Assembly (NCBI GenBank): GCA_016926255.1
Contig: JAFGOY010000005.1
Span: forward strand, 85,459 to 149,458
DNA from: Anaerolineae bacterium
GTDB taxonomy: Bacteria > Chloroflexota > Anaerolineae > Aggregatilineales > UBA3940
Reading direction: 5' to 3'
Length of the DNA stretch: 64,000 nt
The notes under the pieces were generated by a model, which had not been told where the DNA came from, did not search any database, and worked only from the letters and a program-made list of their open reading frames with translations. Positions 59,752 to 64,000 of the stretch are shown piece after piece (positions within the stretch are counted from its first letter, which is position 1; each line of letters starts with the position of its first letter). The position numbers were made by a program, and so were the translations under genes.

Positions 59752-59782
59752 AGAGGAAGCACACTGCGTGCTTCCTCTTTTT
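59752..59782 (+). terminator. Intrinsic terminator of alr
   Basis: AGAGGAAGCAC-ACTGC-GTGCTTCCTCT, an 11-bp perfect stem, followed by TTTTTA. Confidence 0.92.
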
Positions 59783-59796
59783 ATCCGATAAGCGAT

Positions 59797-60864
59797 TCAA
59801 TTCTCAGGCGCATGATTGATATACAGCGTCTGTGTCGGGTAAGCGGTCATGATCCCCGCTTCTTCGAATTTCTCCAGCAAATCGTAGATGATCGCCTGTT
59901 GAATGTCCATGTAGAGACTGTAATCGGGATCGAGTACCCGGTAGATCGTCTCGAAGATCAACGCCGAATCGCCCATCTCGGCAAGGTGCGAACGGTCGAG
60001 GCTCACTTCTGGATGTACCTGTATACTCTCCCGGATCATATCCGGTATCATTTTCAGCTTTTCACGCGGCGTTTCGTATAAAACCCCAATCTTGAAAATC
60101 ACCAGGCGTTCCTTCATTTCCTTATAGTTGTGCAGACGGCTGTTCACCAGATCGGAATTAGAAAAGACCAGTTCTTCTCCATACAGACTCCGCACACGGG
60201 TGGTCTTCAGCCCGATATCCTCAACGGTGCCTTTCAGATCGTCAACTACGATATAATCGCCAATAACGAACGGTTTATCCAGCAGAATCGCCAGCGAGGC
60301 GAACAGATCGCCCAGAATATTCTGAACCGCCAGCGCCGCCGCCACACCGGTGATCCCCAGCCCGGCGATCAACGACGTGATCTCGACCCCTGGGACATTA
60401 TCCAGCGCCAGCATCACCACCAGCACCCACAAAACACTCTGGCCGATCAGACTCAACGTTGTGATAGTCGATTCGTCACCGCGATCTACCCCGTCACGGG
60501 TCACGTAATGGCCGATGGCAAATCGCATCACTTTACTCAGCCACAACCCCAGTTGAATAAGCAGGCTGACCATCGCCACCGCGCCGAATATCCTGTCGGT
60601 GTCCGGCGGCAGCGTGACGACCTGCAATCCAATATAGAGCGCGATAAAGAAAAGCAGGAACGGGTTGGTCTTCTCGACCAGATCGACAACCAGATCGTCA
60701 ATAACGATATCTGTTTTACCGGCCCATCTTCGAAAAGTTCGGGTGGCGATCCCGCGTAAAACACGCAGCAGCAGCATGACGGCGGCCACAATCAGCGGAA
60801 CGAGCAGCCAGCGCCATAATGGGTTATCCAGATAACTTTGTTCCAGTATTGGTGGCAAATTCAT
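59797..60864 (-). CDS. MscS-family mechanosensitive ion channel
   Basis: 355 residues. Several N-terminal helices lead to the pore-lining helix and upper vestibule: LIAGLGITGVAAALAVQNILGDLFASLAI, shown here as ITGVAAALAVQNILGDLFAS, then FVIGDYIVVDDLKGTVEDIG, TRVRSLYGEELVFSNSDLV and the C-terminal cytoplasmic cage. It releases solutes on hypo-osmotic shock. The track start at 60969 is replaced by ATG 60864, which has GGGAGG 5 nt upstream and removes an unlikely 35-residue extension. Confidence 0.93.
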   Translation of the reverse strand: MNLPPILEQSYLDNPLWRWLLVPLIVAAVMLLLRVLRGIATRTFRRWAGKTDIVIDDLVVDLVEKTNPFLLFFIALYIGLQVVTLPPDTDRIFGAVAMVSLLIQLGLWLSKVMRFAIGHYVTRDGVDRGDESTITTLSLIGQSVLWVLVVMLALDNVPGVEITSLIAGLGITGVAAALAVQNILGDLFASLAILLDKPFVIGDYIVVDDLKGTVEDIGLKTTRVRSLYGEELVFSNSDLVNSRLHNYKEMKERLVIFKIGVLYETPREKLKMIPDMIRESIQVHPEVSLDRSHLAEMGDSALIFETIYRVLDPDYSLYMDIQQAIIYDLLEKFEEAGIMTAYPTQTLYINHAPEN

Positions 60865-60927
60865 GTAGCCTCCCTTTGATAAGTATGCAGGGTTACATAT
60901 CTTTACTATACACAAACCGCCCCCTTC

Positions 60928-60958
60928 AAAAGCAACAGGGCGATCACCCGGATCGCCC
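60928..60958 (-). terminator. Possible terminator after the flavodoxin gene
   Basis: GGGCGATC and GATCGCCC form an 8-bp stem; on the minus strand TGTTGCTTTTG follows, only partly T-rich. Confidence 0.45.
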
Positions 60959-61016
60959 CGCTGCTGCACGCCAATTCAGTCCTTCAATGCTCAATTGTAC
61001 CTACCCCGATAGGAGA

Positions 61017-61607
61017 CTATTCCATCATCGCAGGCAGCGATCCCGCCCACTCGTTGATCGCGTCCCAGTTGCGGAAATCGCCCTCCGGGTGCCGGATGAT
61101 GAAACGAATGAACAGCTTCCCGAACAGGTTCAACTTGCTCATATCGAGCGTCCCGCCGAACAATCCGACACTCACCGGCTTGATCGCGGGCACTTCCTTC
61201 AACATATCGCCAATCAGGTGTTGCAGCGATCCATGCTGCTCTGCGGGATTCAACTTCGCCGGGTCAGCAGGCACTTTTACATGCGTCGGGTCCTGAAATA
61301 CTGGCACACCGTCGAAGCTTTCCTCCTCGGCCTTTAGCATATTCAGCAGAGTGATCAGGTACGCGACCGGCTTATCGGCCAGCGCGTTCTGATTCGCCGC
61401 AAGGTACTCACGCATCCCTTTGTGCCACCCAATGATCATCGGCGCAGCGAAAATGTATCCGTCGTAGGCACTGATGTCACCCAGGTTGTCAAGCACCTTC
61501 ACATCGACTTCCGTGCTGTTTGCTGATAGCGTTTTACCAACTGCTTCAGCAACCTCTGCCGTCGACCCGGCATTTGTCGCGTAGGCGACTAATATCTTTT
61601 TTGTCAT
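61017..61607 (-). CDS. Flavodoxin-domain protein (HemG-like)
   Basis: 196 residues. The FMN phosphate loop is ILVAYATNAGSTAEVAEAVG; GYIFAAPMIIGWHKGMREYL and SVGLFGGTLDMSKLN are typical of the flavodoxin-like branch that includes menaquinone-dependent protoporphyrinogen oxidase HemG. It likely binds FMN and transfers electrons to a partner. No other haem gene is near, so HemG activity is only a possibility. Confidence 0.87.
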   Translation of the reverse strand: MTKKILVAYATNAGSTAEVAEAVGKTLSANSTEVDVKVLDNLGDISAYDGYIFAAPMIIGWHKGMREYLAANQNALADKPVAYLITLLNMLKAEEESFDGVPVFQDPTHVKVPADPAKLNPAEQHGSLQHLIGDMLKEVPAIKPVSVGLFGGTLDMSKLNLFGKLFIRFIIRHPEGDFRNWDAINEWAGSLPAMME

Positions 61608-61731
61608 AGTTTCTCAATTCCTCTTCTTAACTGTTAACTGATCCGGCATAATTATTGAATTGTACGTCTATAACCATATATCGTTGCACTCCCGTTCTCC
61701 CTTTTGCTTTAAGGTTCTATCAGTCAGAGCA

Positions 61732-63153
61732 TCAGCCCGCTTGCTTTTGCCGGGCCGTCTCACGCGCATCGACAAACGCCCGCGCCGAGCGACGCACATC
61801 ACCTGCCGTCGTCACCCACGAGCACACACTGATCCGGATCACCGGTTCGCCCCGCCACTGCGCCCCACCGCACCAGCATTCACCGCTTGCCTGAATATGT
61901 TTGAGCGTACTGAGCGTCAGTTCGGGGGTATCGCAGGCCACCATCACCTGATTGAAGACGATGTCGTTGAGCACCCGGAAACCGTCAGCGGCAAGGATTT
62001 CGCCAAACAGCTTCGCATTTTCACACAGCCGCGCCACCAGCGCATCGATACCGCTGCGCCCCAGCGTCTTCAGCAATGCCCACAACTCGATCCCCCGCGC
62101 CCGCCGTGACATTTCCGGCGTGTAGAGCATCCCATCACGTTGATCGCTGTATTGGATGTAGGAGCCGCTGGCTTGCAGTGACTTGACCAGCGCGGATCGA
62201 TCTTTGCACAGCACGATACCGCTGTCATAAGGCGAGTTGAGTGTCTTATGCCCATCCACCGACCAGGAATCCGCCATGTCGATTCCGTCTGTCAGCGAAC
62301 GTGTCTGCTCGCAGGCTGCCGCCCACAAACCAAACGCCCCATCGATATGCACCCAGGCCCCGGCCCCCTGCGCTGCCGCACACAGCGGCACAAATGGATC
62401 GAACGAACCCGTATAGACATTCCCCGCCTGCAGGATCAGCAGCGTATTGTCATCCAGCAATGGCAGTCGATCCACGTCGAAGCGTCCCTGCTCGTCCGCA
62501 GGAATCCACTCGATATTGTTTCGCCCTACTCCCAGAATCGCCAGTGCCTTACGCACTGTGCCATGTGCCTGATCACTCGCTACCACGCGAATCGGCGGCG
62601 CACCGAATATCCCATCTTCAACGACATCCCAGCCCTGCCGCTCAAGGATTGTATTGCGACCTGCCAGTAACCCGCACAACGTGGCGATTGATGTCCCACT
62701 GACAAATCCGGCGGCGGTGTCTTCCGGCAGCCGGAACAGATCAACCAGCCATTTCTCGCAAACCTGTTCCAGCTTTGCCGCAATCGGCGAAATGACATGC
62801 AGCGCCGCATTCTGATCCCAGGCATCGGCCAACCAGCGAGCGGCCAACGAGCCGGGGATCACATTGCCGTTCACAAACCCAAAGTAACGGCCACCCCCCT
62901 GTGCGACGGTCGCCGGAGCGCCATAGTCATGCAGCATTTCCAGAATATGGGGCACATCACCGGGTTTCTGCGGCAGGGGTTCGTCAAATACCGAAAGCTG
63001 TTTCAATGCCTCATCAGAGGAAAAAACAGCCCGGTCGACAATCGTATCCAGGTAATCAAAGGCATAGGCAGCCGCCTGCTCATAGATCGCCTTATCTCGA
63101 TTTTGCTGACGCATTGATTCCCATAAATCTTGATTGACTGGCTCAGTCGTCAT
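61732..63153 (-). CDS. Group II pyridoxal-phosphate-dependent decarboxylase-like protein
   Basis: 473 residues, fold-type I. AGFVSGTSIATLCGLLAGRN binds the cofactor phosphate, HIDGAFGLWAAAC has the Asp that contacts PLP, and the Schiff-base lysine is in WSVDGHKTLNSPYDSG. The family includes aromatic-amino-acid, glutamate, histidine and cysteine-sulfinate decarboxylases and some that act as aldehyde synthases; the substrate residues do not settle it. Cytoplasmic, likely a homodimer, monocistronic, and followed by about 120 nt without obvious features. Confidence 0.9.
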   Translation of the reverse strand: MTTEPVNQDLWESMRQQNRDKAIYEQAAAYAFDYLDTIVDRAVFSSDEALKQLSVFDEPLPQKPGDVPHILEMLHDYGAPATVAQGGGRYFGFVNGNVIPGSLAARWLADAWDQNAALHVISPIAAKLEQVCEKWLVDLFRLPEDTAAGFVSGTSIATLCGLLAGRNTILERQGWDVVEDGIFGAPPIRVVASDQAHGTVRKALAILGVGRNNIEWIPADEQGRFDVDRLPLLDDNTLLILQAGNVYTGSFDPFVPLCAAAQGAGAWVHIDGAFGLWAAACEQTRSLTDGIDMADSWSVDGHKTLNSPYDSGIVLCKDRSALVKSLQASGSYIQYSDQRDGMLYTPEMSRRARGIELWALLKTLGRSGIDALVARLCENAKLFGEILAADGFRVLNDIVFNQVMVACDTPELTLSTLKHIQASGECWCGGAQWRGEPVIRISVCSWVTTAGDVRRSARAFVDARETARQKQAG

Positions 63154-63366
63154 CTGGTATCGTTCTCCATCCCAGCTAAAAAGCAGTTTCCGGTCGCATT
63201 ATATCGCAGATATCTCAGTCAAGAGATGTTTCTTACCATCCTGATTGGCTGCAATATTCGTCCAAAAGAGTACACTGTACAGATAAAACTCCGACATATT
63301 TCAAACTGTTGACGTCCCCTTCTAGATGCGGTATCATCCGCCCGCTATTGAGTTGACCTGTCACTC

Positions 63367-63395
63367 TTGAGCGATGTGCTGACGCGTGTTATAAT
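63367..63395 (+). promoter_or_regulatory. Sigma70 promoter of the tRNA-tuf operon
   Basis: TTGAGC, a 17-bp spacer and a perfect TATAAT end 10 bp before the first tRNA. Confidence 0.85.
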
Positions 63396-63405
63396 TCCCA
63401 AGATC

Positions 63406-63478
63406 GCCGATGTAGCTCAATTGGCAGAGCAACGCTCTTGTAAAGCGTAGGTTATGGGTTCGAGTCCCATCATCGGCT
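63406..63478 (+). tRNA. tRNA-Thr (anticodon TGT)
   Basis: 73-nt cloverleaf: acceptor GCCGATG/CATCGGC, anticodon loop CTTGTAA, T-arm ATGGG-TTCGAGT-CCCAT. The CCA end is not encoded. Confidence 0.97.
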
Positions 63479-63517
63479 TGACCTTTAACAAATAGAACGT
63501 TACCAATTTCGAAGCAT

Positions 63518-63600
63518 GGGTCCGTGTCCCGAGCGGCAAAGGGGGTGGACTGTAAATCCACTGGCAGACGCCTTCGTAGGTTCGAGTCCTACCGGGCCCA
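63518..63600 (+). tRNA. tRNA-Tyr (anticodon GTA)
   Basis: 83-nt class II tRNA with a long variable arm. Acceptor GGGTCCG/CGGGCCC, anticodon loop CTGTAAA, T-arm GTAGG-TTCGAGT-CCTAC, A discriminator; CCA is not encoded. Confidence 0.96.
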
Positions 63601-63621
63601 CTATGTTGTCAGTAAGTACGT

Positions 63622-63696
<75 letters not shown>

Positions 63697-63733
63697 GTAT
63701 TTCCATACAACGGAAGCTGACAGCAAAGGTCAT

Positions 63734-63809
63734 GCCCACGTAGCTCAGCCGGTAGAGCACGTTCTTGGTAAGAACGGGGTCATGGGTTCGAGTCCCATCG
63801 TGGGCTCCA
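63734..63809 (+). tRNA. tRNA-Thr (anticodon GGT)
   Basis: Acceptor GCCCACG/CGTGGGC, anticodon loop TTGGTAA within CGTTC/GAACG, T-arm ATGGG-TTCGAGT-CCCAT; CCA is encoded. Together with the TGT isoacceptor it brackets the cluster, as in the E. coli tufB operon. Confidence 0.97.
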
Positions 63810-63821
63810 ATTATTGTTGGT

Positions 63822-63837
63822 GCGTCTAGATAGACGC
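63822..63837 (+). other. Hairpin between tRNA-Thr and tuf
   Basis: GCGTCTA-GA-TAGACGC forms a perfect 7-bp stem with a 2-nt centre and no T-tract, 12 nt after the tRNA. It may be an RNA-processing or stability element that separates the tRNA from the tuf message. Confidence 0.5.
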
Positions 63838-63892
63838 CGTAGTGTTAGTAATATGGTTATCTTGCACTCGCAGTCGAGGAGGTAGAGCAAGA

Positions 63893-64000
63893 ATGGGCAA
63901 GGAAGTATTCGAAAGAACAAAACCGCATGTCAACGTTGGGACGATTGGTCACATCGACCATGGGAAGACGACGCTGACCGCCGCGATCACCAAGGTGCTG
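63893..64000 (+). CDS. tuf: Elongation factor Tu, 5' part only
   Basis: The first 36 codons run off the right edge. [20 protein letters not shown], followed by [13 protein letters not shown], contains the GTP-binding P-loop (GHIDHGKT) of EF-Tu. GAGGAGG lies about 10 nt before the ATG. It delivers aminoacyl-tRNA to the ribosome and is cotranscribed with the four tRNAs. The N-terminus begins [14 protein letters not shown] rather than the common [14 protein letters not shown]. Confidence 0.97.
   Translation, partial: MGKEVFERTKPHVNVGTIGHIDHGKTTLTAAITKVL

Overview
This 64-kb, GC-rich window looks like chromosomal DNA of a Chloroflexota bacterium, probably class Anaerolineae. That is inference from the very GAF-rich signalling proteins, the GT-C membrane glycosyltransferases, the DUF3048 lipoproteins and the style of the housekeeping genes; no rRNA is present to confirm it. 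No CRISPR array, prophage, transposase or plasmid gene was seen.

Layout. 1-5.7 kb (minus strand): two overlapping GT-C glycosyltransferases (the first runs off the left edge), an alkaline-phosphatase-superfamily enzyme and sulfate adenylyltransferase. 6.3-25.0 kb (plus strand): a signalling array of two receiver-only proteins, six membrane GAF proteins that lack any kinase or other output domain, and a 1858-residue hybrid histidine kinase with about six GAF modules and two receivers. Many genes overlap or nearly touch. 25.1-28.7 kb: a threonine-synthase-like PLP enzyme fused to a C-terminal receiver domain, followed by an EamA/DMT and a LysE-family transporter. Both transporter families include amino-acid exporters, so the neighbourhood suggests phosphorelay-linked control of amino-acid synthesis and efflux. 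An intrinsic terminator lies between the kinase and the fusion gene, so they are not simply one transcript.

28.7-36.9 kb: mixed genes, including an MBL-fold hydrolase, DedA, a methyltransferase, a tandem pair of small SpoIIAA/STAS-like proteins, bactofilin, Hsp20, a NUDIX hydrolase, a YtxH protein, and an SGNH + MBOAT O-acylation pair. 36.9-42.8 kb: a membrane-anchored metalloprotease; an ArsR regulator with a Cys-rich/thioredoxin-like protein and a COG0701 permease, tied together by two identical-format operators (ATATTC-N8-GAATAT); and an FHA protein. 42.9-46.8 kb: translation genes infC (AUA start)-rpmI-rplT, diverging from greA-lysS. 46.9-55.4 kb: a hairpin cluster, ferredoxin + MFS transporter, two DUF3048 lipoproteins, a sugar kinase-nucleotidyltransferase fusion beside a galactokinase homologue with an altered sugar-binding motif, and an O-methyltransferase. 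55.5-63.2 kb: a large PA14-like/GT-C protein, alanine racemase, an MscS channel, a flavodoxin and a PLP decarboxylase. 63.4-64 kb: tRNA-Thr(TGT)-Tyr(GTA)-Ala(TGC)-Thr(GGT) followed by tuf (truncated by the right edge), an order close to the thrU-tyrU-glyT-thrT-tufB operon of E. coli.

Most ORF-track entries on the opposite strand of these genes are GC-driven shadows and are omitted. Several starts were moved from the track according to visible ribosome-binding sites.
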